Below are positions 47,534 through 59,687 of a DNA stretch of 64,000 nucleotides, in pieces. This DNA is from Emergomyces orientalis. Lineage: Eukaryota; Ascomycota; Eurotiomycetes; Onygenales; Ajellomycetaceae. How positions within the stretch are numbered: the first letter of the stretch is position 1; the number at the start of each line of letters is the position of its first letter. The stretch spans positions 186,001 through 250,000 of the forward strand of contig MOWL01000089.1 of the NCBI GenBank assembly GCA_002110485.1. Direction: 5' to 3'. The notes under the pieces were generated by a model that was given only the letters and a program-made list of their open reading frames with translations, was not told the DNA's origin and made no database searches. Both the position numbers and the translations under genes were made by a program.

Positions 47534-50500
47534 ATGGATGGCGATTCCGATCCTTTTGGTAGTGATCAGGAAAATGTTGGTCTGGGACCGACAGATGAAT
47601 CTCCCAGCGAGGATGATCTCCAACGTGACTTCGATTTTGAGAGCCTGCGGGTTCTTGAGGTGGTGAGCGAAGGAAATGAGGACGAGTTGCGGCTCCTACT
47701 CGACAAGGGCGTTGATCTGAGAGCTGTAAACCGCGATGGACAAACGGCTCTTCACCTAGCAGTGGTAAACGATAATGAGTTACTTGCAGAACTTCTACTC
47801 AAGGCCGGTTCTAACACTGACGCTGCCAACCGCGGCGGAAGCAAACCTTTGTATATTGCGGCGGAGTTAGGGAATCTAGCATTGGCGAACCTTTTATTGC
47901 GATTCAATGCTGATGTCGAGTCATGTAATGACGAAACGGGATACACGGCATTTCACCGGGCCCTTTTGAACGAACACGCCGATGTTGCTAAATTCCTCCT
48001 CGAAAATGAAGCGAATATCGACGCTTTAACTCCGGATGGACACACTCCGTTATTCAGTGCCGTTATCCACAACAATTTGGATATGACCGAATTTTTGCTG
48101 GAGAATGGCGCCAATAAATATCTACGAGATGACGATGGCAAGACGGTGGACGATTTGGCAGAGGATACTCCTATGATTGAATTGCTTCGATCGGATCGGG
48201 TACTGCAAGGCCCGTCGGTCGAAAGACGCAAGACGGGGATGGAAATTCAATATACGGTTCCAGTTCTTCCGACTGATCAAATTGACAAATTGAATGCCTG
48301 TCGGGGATTTGAAGGCACCATTATTGACTTTTTCGTTGAAGGGACTGAGCAGAGAATCGAGAAGACAGTGTCAGTTTACGACATGCTGTATGGGAAAGGG
48401 GCAGAAGCAATTATGAATTCTGCAAAAGAAAAAAAGATAGACAAGCAACCTAGCTTTAGGTGGTACCATCTGCCAGCAAACAATGTAAGTGCGTTACTCC
48501 CTTAAACAAGCACAATAGGCTACCCACTAATTATTTTATAGATGGAATGGGTTGAGGTACGGGGTTCATCTTTCACGGTTGTTTATGTGCTACCGTACAA
48601 AAAATTTAAAGCACAAACAAATTGATAATCAACAGATTCTAGTTAGCCGGCATTTTGGCGAACGAGACTCAGGCGCGGTAATACTAAGCGAGGAGTCGAA
48701 ATCAAAACTTGCTTTGACTAATGGAGTCGGTCAACAATATCGTGCTTCCGCTACTCTTTCTTCTTATATGAGACCCTTATGTCGAACCATCAAGGTATAG
48801 TATTCCTCCCTCGTAAAGCTTTGCCCCGATTGCTAAGATGTAGATGACAGCCGCCGGAGTTGTCTCTAGGAAACGACAGAGCAGATCAACTCATGTTATT
48901 CGTAAGTCAGAAGATTGATAAATTTTCGGAACCTGTGGACTGAATGCCTCACAGGTTCCGTTTCTCCACTTTGAAACGCACGGTGGACATCAACGAATGG
49001 CGGGATTTTTAAAGAATGAGAAAGATGAGAAAGAAAGAGCTTTGCGTGAGAGCCAACGTCAACCCTCAAAAGCACCATCTGGCACGACTAGAAAAAAACC
49101 CAGATCAAAGGTGTCTCGCGCTCCACTAGTCCGAAAAGTCGATTCCATGTCCGTCGCGGCCGCAAACAGCCAATCCAGCTCCAGCACTGATGATGTCGAG
49201 GAGCCATCTCACTTTCGAATCGGTTTACATGGAGGTGGAGGTCTACTGTCAGCTTTCCGTTCTCTCGGTAACAAAGTGCGACAGAAATCAGGTCACGTTG
49301 CTAAGACATTACGAATAGCACCAGGCCATCAGGACGACCTAGAAAAAGGCAAAAGTACAACAAGTATCCAGGATGACGGGCAAGCTGCCACAAATGACTT
49401 AACAGAGACAGTGCCAACAATCGTTGGGGAGAAGGAAGTGCCTCAGAGTATCAATGCAGATGGCAGTGGTGGCCCTAGTGGAACTGGACAACCAACGGAA
49501 CCGAAACCGACAGACAAAATAGATGAGGATACGAACGCTGATTTACTAGTGCCCGCAATCAATATAACAAGGAGTGATACGCAAAATTCTTTTAACGTGG
49601 ATGTAATAACTCATCCAAGCATCGATGTCCCAGAAAGGAGTACTCGAAATTTCCTAACCCCAGAAAATCTACTATCACCAAACTTCAATATAACAAGAAC
49701 GAACACTGAATACTCTCTAGCTGAAAGTACCAATTCTCTGTTTGAAGAATTCCCCGATATTTCGACTCATAATGACCCGTCAAGACAAGCACAGGCGACT
49801 CTGGGCACCTTCACCGAAGAGGATTCCGGCGCGAAACGTAGAAGCGCTCGACCCGGGACTGATGGTCAAAAAACCGAAGAAAGCGACGTGCTACCCAAGG
49901 TTTACCCTGGTAGCAAAGACCGCCGCGGAAGTTTTGTTGATGTACCTGACGATGGCGGGCAACGAGTAGACGCAACGACCAGGAAAAGCAAATCTGAGCG
50001 CGCAAAACCTCGCGTGCCTTTCGACGAACATCTCGTAAAAGGGTACTTATCGCCATTGAACCCGGCGGACTCACCCCTTCATCTAAGAAGAACGTTGGAT
50101 CAATATTTCTACACCCATCTTACAAATACTGCAGCAAGGGACAGTGGACAGGTGGTCTATCGATACACACAAAAAAATTCTGCAGAGCCTAAGATATTCA
50201 TGGTAGATCAGTTGTGGCTTTGGATACTGAATGACGGTAATCAACAACATCGCTCACCGAACTCTTTCTTTTTTTTTCGCCCCTCCTTCACAGATGGTTG
50301 ACAAAATTACAGATACCATTATTAGTTGCTTTCCCCAACGGTGGGATGTCTGGTCTGGCCTACATCCTCTCGCAAACGGAGCTGAATACGAAACTGCCCC
50401 TCCATTTGATCCCACAAGTTCTGAAGCTCCGCCGCCCCTAAATACTGAAACCAGAACCAACCGTTCTCAATATTACGGACACGGGCACGGGCACGGACAT

Positions 50501-52126
50501 GGCCACGTAAACGTCAATCACGGTAAGACGAAGGATAAAAGTAAGAGTGAATCAGGGTTTATGCTAGAGTGGGTGACCGGGAAAAAATCAAAACCGGGGT
50601 TGGTCAGAAGGGATACTCATGTTAGAACACAACGGTGGAGGGAGTCCTTAGTTAGCGAGGAACGATATTACCGGTATGCGGGTGGTAGCAGCGGCCAGTC
50701 CTCCTATATTGAGAGGAGACGTCTGGCATTGCTCAAACGTGACCCATTGAATGTTCATCAAATGATACTTAGCCACATTGGATTGAAGACACGGGACCCT
50801 CTTACATCAGCTCACGATTTAGCACATCTCATTACCAGCTTTTGCATAGATATATTTGATCAATACCGGGTTCCGGATGAGTATCAGTTTTTCGACTTCT
50901 TCGAACGATCCATCGGTGCTGTGGTGAGTGCTTCATCCAAACTAAAAGTAGGGACCAAACTAATATTAGATGTAAACAGATTGACCAAGAAACGCAATGT
51001 TTTGAAAGCTTTGCGACTAGGCTTGCTCAGTCAAGCTCTAGCACAATAGCCAGCTCAGAAGTCTTCAGCATTAGCACTGAAACAAAGCTGCTAGTCGAAA
51101 TCAAAGATATCATTGACGAGCTTGGAATTTTACATATGATATTGAGTGATCAAACAATGCCTGTAGAGGAGTTTTCTAAATATTTGGCGGACCGCAAGAA
51201 ACCTAAAAATGGAAGCACCAACGACGAAAATTCCCCACCAGTACGATTTCCAGTGCTTGAGATCCATTTGTATCGTGTTGAAAAAATGCAGAGGCTCGCA
51301 AATAAGACTTACAAAGCAGTAAGTGCATAAAAGCAGACCAACAAAGTCAGTTCCCATGTTAACAGTTTTGTAGCTCTACAACCTTCTCGACCTGAAGCAA
51401 AAGCAAAATAACGTCTCAGAAGCATTGTCCGCCCGTAAACAGGCCGAAACCGCCTCGCAGCAAGCAAGAGCAACCAAAGATCTCACCGAACGAGGCTTGG
51501 AGCATGCCGATCTTGCCCGCCAGCAGGCAGATGAATCCATACGGCAAGGAAGAACGGTGCTAGTTTTCACCGTGGTTACTATTATTTTTGTGAGAAGTCC
51601 CGTCCCCTCAATTAAGACGTTCAGAAATTAATCTGGAGACTTAGCTTCCGTTATCGTTCATGGCCGCATTTTTTGCTATCAATATCGATGCTTTTCCTTG
51701 GAATAAACGCGAGAAGTTACCAATGAATTATGTCTTGAGATACATGTGTATGCGAAAATATCCCTGCTATCCTTACCAAAACCATAAATCTCTTCGTATC
51801 TAATATGCCTAACAGTTAGCATCTCCGGAGCAATATCCATCCCTTTTATTCTTATCGCATTGAACCAGGATCGGATTGCAAAATTTTTAAAGAACCATGG
51901 CAAACCGACGGCGACAGGAGTTTCTATCGTTCTGCTGTTGGTAATTCTCCTTTCAGTCGTTTGGACCAGAGATATAGCGTCAGGAATGAAGGCAGCTGTC
52001 ACGGTCTTTATTGTCTTGTTGACTTCAGCGGCGCTTGTAGTTCGCGGTTTCTTCCAATACATTGGCAGGTCGTCATTTAGGAGCATTATGAGTCTTTCAT
52101 CCTCGTCGAGATCAACAGATGTTTAG
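47534..52126 (+). CDS. Ankyrin-repeat CorA-like membrane protein, 10 exons
   Basis: Exons: 47534-48484, 48542-48556, 48636-48794, 48851-48901, 48955-50236, 50313-50923, 51031-51318, 51374-51589, 51645-51747 and 51816-52126; 1328 aa. About five ankyrin repeats (residues 38-215) are followed by RWYHLPANNMEWVE, the linker typical of fungal ANK-CorA proteins. Then come a long Ser/Thr-rich acidic middle, KIFMVDQLWLWIL, DDTIISCFPQRW, and a late coiled coil LDLKQKQNNVSEALSARKQ. Hydrophobic segments follow: VLVFTVVTIIFLPLSFMAAFFAIN, then ISGAISIPFILIAL, and two more. In CorA the GMN signature ends the first helix; here the place reads AIN. A HGHGHGHGHG run lies near residues 875-884. Ion-channel-like role expected, substrate unproven. 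Confidence 0.85.
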
Positions 52127-52312
52127 AGCATGAGTTTTCCATACATTTCTTTAATAGATTACATTCTCATTAAACTCAACATGGCTCGAATATTGTCCAA
52201 AAATAGATGTGCCACAATAATTCAAACACATTTTTTTTTACAAAATAAATGTATTTCTGAATTTGAAGGAATAAAAAGACGTGGCATAAATAGGGGATAA
52301 AATTGCGATATA

Positions 52313-53256
52313 TCAATCATCGGTTAGTCTATTTAGAAGTGCTAGGCTTAAAAGCATAATAACCAATCCTATCATGACCAGAAAAGCAGCACAAACACCA
52401 CCCCAGCCCAGTACCATAGCAACAACTCCAATATGACCCTTAACGACACCATAATACAGCTCCTCTTGCATCGTAACACTCGCAGCGCTTGATATATGCT
52501 GCCAAAATACAGATACAAAAGTTAACAGTGAGGCGAGTCCCACCATAATAGTAGCAATACGAGACACCAGCCTTGATGGAAATGGCTTGACCTCGCGTTC
52601 GCTACCATCCGAGCCTACTTCGTTGTGCCAGTTCGGGAATGTGCCGAGAAGCACGAAGCAGGCGAATAGACATGGAATGGACGCAAATCTATTCAACGAA
52701 TTAGCAAATTCCCCTCAGGAGATTCTTGTTCGAATTAATCGCTCTTAGACACTGCATGCGATCGAACGGGATAAGTGATTCCCTACATCAATCCACTGAA
52801 GACCATCTGATCCTTAAAGGTTTTCGACAAGTAAACGAGATTCAACGGATCAATATTCGATGTCTTTTGATCCCGGATGACATTCGTGAGTGGCTCTGCG
52901 TTTCGAGCACAGACCCAGAGCCCTGTGTTCTGTTTCATGCAGTGGCCAAAATATCCGGTCCGTATTTCCAGGGAAGTTGCACTGTTTCGCACCCCAGTAG
53001 TCAAATTTGCGAATAGGCCTGGCATATCCGGATTGAGCTTTGCTGGATGATCATGCTGTAGAGGAGACGAGGTTATATTCGTGGCATACGAAAGCGATAG
53101 CAGATAAACGTTTTGGAGAGCCGAGTTTGAACAACCAGCAACGAGAACGGCTACAATGGCATAAAAATGAATATTTAATCTCCACGCAGATGGATACGGA
53201 GTTTCAAATATGAAAGGGCTCTCAGAGAGAGAAAAGCTGCGGAGGGCGAGACGCAC
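52313..53256 (-). CDS. Fig1-like (membrane fusion/calcium regulator) or SUR7/PalI-type protein
   Basis: Two exons, 53256-52787 and 52688-52313, give 281 aa. ATG 53256 (MRLALRSFSLSESP) is the best start seen. The first membrane helix (FYAIVAVLVAGCSNS) is followed by NVYLLSLSYATN, then IRTGYFGHCM... W-V-C; these are landmarks of Fig1 (PF12351). After the splice come FASIPCLFACFVLLG, VSRIATIMVGLASLLTFVSVFW and VVAMVLGWGGVCAAFLVMIGLVIML, so four helices in all, as in Fig1. In yeast, Fig1 acts at mating in Ca2+ influx and cell fusion. It is convergent with the ANK-CorA gene, 186 bp apart. The claim of family is moderately firm. Confidence 0.65.
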
Positions 53257-55620
53257 ATAAAAATATAATTGGAATAAGAAGCATAAACATCAAAACATGA
53301 TGATATCCAATTAAGGGGAGAACTGCCATCAGGTTCACAGTGTAAGCCATCATGCAAGTTATATCCAGAGATGCTCAAGCGGTCTTAAGGAGTTTGGGCG
53401 GAAATACATACGTCGCATCAACCCTGTTGAAATTCTAAGTGGCGCCATGCCTATCTGCTTCGATCGCAAAACCAATATGAGACTGCTGGTCCACGGGTGT
53501 GAATAACAAGAATAGGGCAGAGGTCATCCAGAGAAGTTCTGATATACTCGGCCCGTTGTGAGCACAGCATCATCCCTCCCGTTGCCCTCTAGGAAGCCTA
53601 AATTTCTTCCCATAATTGCTTTTTTCAAAATCAGTGATTTGACTGGACAATGCCTCCAGTCCCCTCCTTTGTTACTGTACTTTTGATGATAGGCCAATCA
53701 GGTACAGACATGCATGAACCAGCATGCAACAACTAATGAAGGGGTGAACGGCCAAGAGCTGAGAATTTGTATTTGTCTTTATTCGACGCCTGGAAGGTTT
53801 GACCTTGCGCAGAACAATCTGTTAAAACCCGTAAATGCTAGCCCCACGCAAGGGTTGAAACAACAATTTTGGGGGCCGGCCTATATAACACCTCGAAAAT
53901 TAGGTCCGACACCAAGCTTTAACTAGAATCTTTAAATACCACCTCAGGGAGGTACTTGGTAGTCCTGACACCAATCAGCTTCTGTATCATGAGGTGCCAG
54001 GGCAGACCTTTTTGAGAAATCGTTTCACTACCTACCTACTTCCTGTTTCAGCTCCTTATTTCTTCAACATATCTTCTGTTTGAATTATTAGAATGAAGTT
54101 TTTATTTTATCACAAATTTTTCATCTGCTATCAAATCTTTGCGCGTGCTGCTGGCTGCTTGGTTTCGCCATCGAATCTTTGATGTGCAAAAAGCTTTCTA
54201 TGGCCAACTTACCCTCCGTGATGGGGTTCTGCTCTCGCTCTGTTTAGTTACATTTGACACGTCGCTAGCCCCGTAAGCATTGGCCATCCTGGTATTAAAG
54301 GGAGGGGGTTGATACCCTGCTATTATAAGGTATGTTGATGGAGAACAATTTAATTAAGGTACAGATTAAATGAAGAAAAATATGAAAATTATTTCTGCCA
54401 CTGAAACTCATAGAAAGTAAAAATGATAAAGTGCTAGTTAAATAAACATAACTGCAAACAGTAACAGTCTATCTCAGCTGATGAAGGACTTGAAAAAATA
54501 TAAAATATAAAATAGTAGTGTATCAAGCTATGATTTCTCACTTTCACGGTCCAATGCTGGATTTGAATTAGCCGCCAAAAAAAGTTATCTCCCTGTATTC
54601 CATGTAGGTTTCTAATAAGTATACCCCGAATCATGCGTCCAGTTTTCGCAACAAGGTCTAGTATCCATACGTTTAGACAACAAAAATCGAGGGGCAAGGA
54701 AACCCAGTGGCATACAACTTGGTTTTCTCCAGGCTTGATCCGTGTATGCCATTCAAGTGCTGGTAGAAGACAGACTGCAGTGCAAAGGTAACGAACTTGT
54801 CTATCATACGAAATTGCCTTTCGAGTAAAATTTTGGCCACTGGGCGGTCGGTGCATAGGCATATCTAGTTGCCGTTTGGAACCCAAAACGGAGAAGGCGT
54901 CTTCTCGAGATAATGCTTTGTTCTTAGTTGCCAATTCTGATCCCATCCATGCCTCGTCAGTTTCTCCAGAAGATCAAGGCTATACAATATAAAATAGACA
55001 ATGGGGAATCTCGTTAACGCTCGGTTGCAGCCATCAGGCAACTCGTTGAGAGTTGAACAACACGACATCCGGCTCTCCTTGGTTGTTGTTCAAGTAGATG
55101 TTTCTCGTCCAGTCTGTTAAAGTTCGACAGCCATTTTAAGAAATTTGGCTGCTATGTATTCTGGATAAATTGGGGCTATTTGAATAAGGGAATTGGGTTC
55201 GCCATTTGTAATGCTCAGCTTGGGGATGACAATCTTTCGTAACAGGCCGATTCCAATGGTTGCCTGATGAAGAAGAGACGGAGACTTATATTGGTTATCT
55301 TAGCATGCTCGAAACCCTCTTAATTACTGCGTAGTTACGTGAAGCGGCAGAGCGCAGCAGGTCCAATACTAACCGTTTGAAAATCGATCGAACTAAAAAT
55401 GACGCGCCAATATCTTTCTAACCAAGTATGTGTGATGTGTGATGTAAATTGTGAAGTAGATTAGATTGATCTTATCAGATCTGCTTATGTCACCCCCTAC
55501 TAATCTAGTCAAATATTTTCCCCCTCCACCCCCTCACCTTTTGATTGACTTCCCCTATAACATTAGAACCCTCCTCTCCTTAATATTAATTAATTGAAGG
55601 ATCCAGGTGGAATTGCTACA
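53257..55620. other. Long intergenic region
   Basis: About 2.4 kb. A 170-codon minus frame at 54434-54946 and a neighbouring 67-codon frame match nothing I know and are not called. An AT-rich part lies near 54300-54530. A palindromic ACC-AC-CTC-AGGGAGGT-ACTTGGT patch occurs near 53939-53961. The last 150 bases are pyrimidine-rich with TAA/TTA words, the likely promoter of the pyrimidine gene. Confidence 0.45.
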
Positions 55621-56498
55621 ATGTCTTTGACACAGCCCATAAGCTCTCCTCTCCCTGCTTATAAAACTGTTTTCCTAGAGTCCTGCCTTTCCGCCAATGT
55701 TCTGAAGTTCGGAGTTTTCACTCTCAAATCTGGCCGAAGTCTGTACATACTATTCTCGCCAACATTTTTGGTACACTTGCATCCATAATTGCTGATATAT
55801 GGTGTCCAGAATCCCCTTACTTCTTCAATGCGGGCCTGTTCCACACCTCAGCACTTCTTTCCGCCATCTCCACCGCCTACGCTAACACTATCATCGCTTA
55901 CCTCGCCTCCAACCCTTCTATTACGAAACCCGATGTAATCTTCGGGTAAGCAGGCGCATGATTCCGATCCCGATCGCGAAAGACATAAGAAAAACTGCTA
56001 ACTGGAGAACTCTCAAGTCCCGCTTACAAAGGAATCCCCCTTGCATGCGCAACTCTGCTTGAACTCCACCGCATTGACCCGGAGACCTGGTCATCTGTCT
56101 CCTACAGCTACAATCGCAAAGAAGCCAAGGACCATGGAGAGGGTGGAAATATCGTGGGTGCCCCGTTAAAGGGGAAAAATATTCTCGTCATAGACGACGT
56201 GATCACGGCCGGTACTGCGATGCGAGAGACGCTAAAGCTAGTAGATGAGGAAGGTGGGAAGGTAGTGGGTTTTGTAGTTGCGCTTGATCGACAGGAGAAA
56301 ATGCCAGGATCGAAAGACGGTGCAGACGACGATGAAGCTAGGATGAGTGCTATGGGGCAGATTAGACAAGAATTCGGAGTCCCGACGGCGAGTATTGTCA
56401 CACTGCAGGATCTTATTACGTTAATGGGAGCCCAAGGGAACAAGGAGGATATGGATAAGTTGGAGGAATATAGAAGGCGATATCGAGCCAGTGACTGA
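55621..56498 (+). CDS. URA5: Orotate phosphoribosyltransferase
   Basis: Three exons, 55621-55738, 55810-55945 and 56018-56498, give 244 aa from MSLTQPISSPLPAYK. FGVFTLKSGR-K-SPYFFNAG binds orotate and PRPP (intron inside, after CGA-A); PAYKGIPLACA follows the second intron. Residues 140-151 (ILVIDDVITAGTA) are the PRPP-binding loop, followed by an insert rich in Asp typical of fungal OPRTs. It makes orotidine 5'-phosphate in de novo pyrimidine synthesis, in the cytosol. The first donor reads GTCTGT rather than GTAAGT-like, yet no alternative keeps the conserved reading. Ending RRRYRASD is plausible for fungi. Confidence 0.93.
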
Positions 56499-57809
56499 TG
56501 GGCTATATCCTATGTTGCTGGTTGATTTTCTGTTGATGGGGCGGAAGGTATATCTTGCCAAGTAAAAATCCCTTTGGTCATGGCCCTACCTAACGAAATC
56601 CAACGCTATTCGTTGCAGCATCCGGTTGGATATCGATGTATAGAAATCGATTCAATGAAAGAACATTCAAAATCTAGGAATGACGCAACCTTGTTATTTG
56701 TGGTTTCCTTCCGCCCACTGCCCCCGCTGGGGCGGAAATACCAGTGGAAATGCCGGCAGAACGGCTCTTGAGTAGCAGCGGAAGATAAAAAAATCCGGGG
56801 ATCTTCTTTTAAACCATTCGTCGCATCTAAATTGACGGTGGGTGGGGGAAGAATTGCGGCAAATCCAAACTGGCTGCGCAGGTTAAAACAGGCACCCTGG
56901 GATCGCTATGGCTCTCTGGGATTCATCAAAGCCTCAAGAAGAGGATTGGCATTTTCAGGTTGTTGAGTGTCCCAGGAGACTTTATTTAGATAATGGACAG
57001 AATATCTGTCGTCTATTCCAGTCAGATACTCGGCTTTTTTCCCGTGATGTAACCCTTGGAAGGAGTGCTAGTTGATGCAACGCAACAACCCCCACACACT
57101 TCTGGGCAGTCACGTCATCTGGGTAGCTAAAATATCAGCGACCAAAGCGCTTTAACAGGGTAACCTTAGCGTCCTTGCTTGCACACCGCCCGAGAATTGG
57201 ATAGCCATCAAGCTCTGCCATTCCCCGCAGTCAGAAGAAATGGCAGCTGAAAACGGCAGTGGAAGTTCAGTCGTTGTCGGGCCTCAAAATCCAGCTCCAA
57301 ACGCGGGTGATAGGGCTAGCTGTCAGGCATAAAGTTTGCAGTTGATCCATTCGTACATCTCATTAGTGGGTGGATTGTGTTTATCTCTCTACCTTCGTCA
57401 TCATCATCAAGCCAACAAAATTTCACGTGGTGTTTAAGACATCGATGCATAGCTGAACAATTAATTCGTTCATGAAGAGGCCGCCAGAATTTAGGTACTA
57501 AACCAAGTGGATAAGCGGTCTCATCCGTCGATCTACTAAAGGTCGTATAGCCCCTGGGTCCGTTTGTTTTGCATACGCGTATCCTGGGCTGAAAAATTTG
57601 AAGGAGGAAGGGAAGTGAGGAACTCGGGAACACAGGTGTGTGGGCCTATTTGAGGGCAGTGGTCTCAACACATTGCCGACTCGATGAAACTCTTGGTTCT
57701 CATATAAAGAGTTCGCGATAAATACTATGCTGAAGTAGGGTCGCTTTCCCCCCGCTCTAGGAATTCATCAGTTATTTTATCTCTCCTCACCAAATTTCAC
57801 CGACCGGTC
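56499..57809. other. Intergenic
   Basis: About 1.3 kb without a supportable gene. The last 100 or so bases before 57810 are pyrimidine-rich and probably the esterase promoter/leader. Confidence 0.5.
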
Positions 57810-59475
57810 ATGTTTTTTTCCATCACAACTCTCACTATCGCCCTCTACGCGATCACCGCCCACTCAACTCCATGCCATAACCCAAAAACTCCACCAACGG
57901 TGACCGTAGACTCTGGTGCTGTTGCGGGGACCGTCACTTGTCTTCCATCTTCTGATAACCTGGTCAATAAATTCTTGGGAATTCCATTTGCTGCCCCTCC
58001 AGTTCGCTTCAAGCCCCCACAAGCCCCTGCACCATGGCAATCGGTGTATGATGCTTCCAAGTACAAACCAGCCTGTATCCAACAGTTCAACTACCCGGAA
58101 GCACAGCGGAACCAGGCAATCAAATGGTTCAATACCCCTCCTCCGCCCGCTGGAGAAAGCGAGGACTGCCTAAATCTCAATGTTTTCGCCCCAGCATCCG
58201 CACCCAAAGGCTCCAAAGCCGTACTAGTTTGGATACACGGAGGCTCGTACATCTTCGGGTCCGGATCTTCGCATCTTTATGACGGTTCCAGCTTTGCCTC
58301 TAACCAGGATGTTGTGGTGGTGACTATTAACTATCGGACAAACCTATTCGGGTTCCCTGGATCGCCTGAGCTACCAGCAGCGGAGAAGAATTTGGGGTAA
58401 GCTTCGAATTCGTTCAAAGCGATAAAGTGGAAGACTAATTACAGTTAACAGATTGTTGGATCAGCGACTCGCCCTTGATTGGATTCGAAATAATATCGCA
58501 GCTTTCGGTGGTGATTCAGAGAAAATAACGATTTTCGGAGAAAGTGCAGGCGGAGGGAGTGTCGATGGCCTTATCACCGCTCCACCTGACCCTGTTCCCT
58601 TCCGCGCCGCAATCATGCAATCTGGCCAGTCTACAATACGGATTCTCGCTGCTGACCCTGTTGCCTCATGGGGCAAACTGTTGGAAGCGACTAATTGCCC
58701 TCCCGAAAATTCCCTCGAATGTGTTCGTGCGGTTCCTGCCTTGGAGCTGAAGGAAATCATCGAACGACAGCAACTCGCATTCGGGCCGATACCTGACGGC
58801 GGAGTCACCTGGGCAGACGCGCCACGCCAAAACCGCCTCGATTCAACCGATCAAAAATCACTTATTGCGCGTGTCCCGGTGCTAATGGGAAGTAACGCTG
58901 ACGAAAGTCTGCCCTTTACAGTGGGCATGAATGACACTGAAGCATTCCTCCGTGCTTCCTTGCCCCACCTTCCAGATGAAATTATTCAAAGGATACTGGA
59001 TACGTATCCTATCGGTGCACCTGGAATCGCCAATGAATCTCAACGTCTCGCGGCCATCCTTACCGACTTTTCTTTCCAGTGTCTAGCGAGGTTAGTCACC
59101 GAGGATAGTGTGGCGGTGGGTATTGATACGTGGAGGTATTATTTCAACGCGAGCTTCCCCAACACAGAGTTATTTGAGGGAAGCGGAGCATACCACGGAC
59201 TAGAGGTTAATTATATTTTTGGGACATATCCGCAAGATGGGGCAACGAAGTTCCAGACTGATGTCAGTAAAGGGATGCAGGTGGCTTGGGCGAATTTTGC
59301 TAAACATCCAAGCAAGGGCCCAGGATGGAAGAAAGTTCCTCGACTCGGGGTATTCGGTGGCGGCGCTAGAGCCGGAACAGGCGATGAAGGAAGAGAGGTG
59401 TTGGCTATTATAGGTGCCAAGTCTGTGGATGAGAGATGCATTGTGTGGGAGGAATTGTATAATGCTGCAAGTTAA
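57810..59475 (+). CDS. Secreted type-B carboxylesterase/lipase
   Basis: Two exons, 57810-58396 and 58452-59475, give 536 aa. MFFSITTLTIALYAITAHST is a signal peptide. FLGIPFAAPPVRFKPP and EDCLNLNVFAP are the type-B N-terminal signature; HGGSYIFGSGSSHLYDG gives the oxyanion hole. The second exon supplies LDQRLALDWIRNNIAAFGGD and the nucleophile Ser227 in GESAGG. GSNADESLPF carries the acid region and GAYHGLEVNYIFG the catalytic His. Cleaves ester bonds of fatty-acid, sterol or plant esters outside the cell; substrate unpredictable. Length about the usual 530-560 aa. Adjacent kinase gene is convergent. Confidence 0.93.
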
Positions 59476-59687
59476 GCAGTATGTATAACACGATAATTTG
59501 GTATGACACGGGGTATTGTTTTTTGTGATTTTGCCAGCTTCATCCTCATCGAAATTTCTACTGTATATTTGTAATAGAAGTAGCGAATATAATTCCGCTC
59601 ACGTTAACCTTTAAAAGTTGAGTAGAGTATCCCCTTGAGACTCGGGACCGACTATTTCTAAATTTTCCCCCATTCGTTCAAAGAGTA

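Noticed and set aside
54434..54946. 170-codon minus-strand ORF
   Set aside because: No motif or family resemblance, AT-poor start context, and lies in a long intergenic tract; not enough to call a gene.
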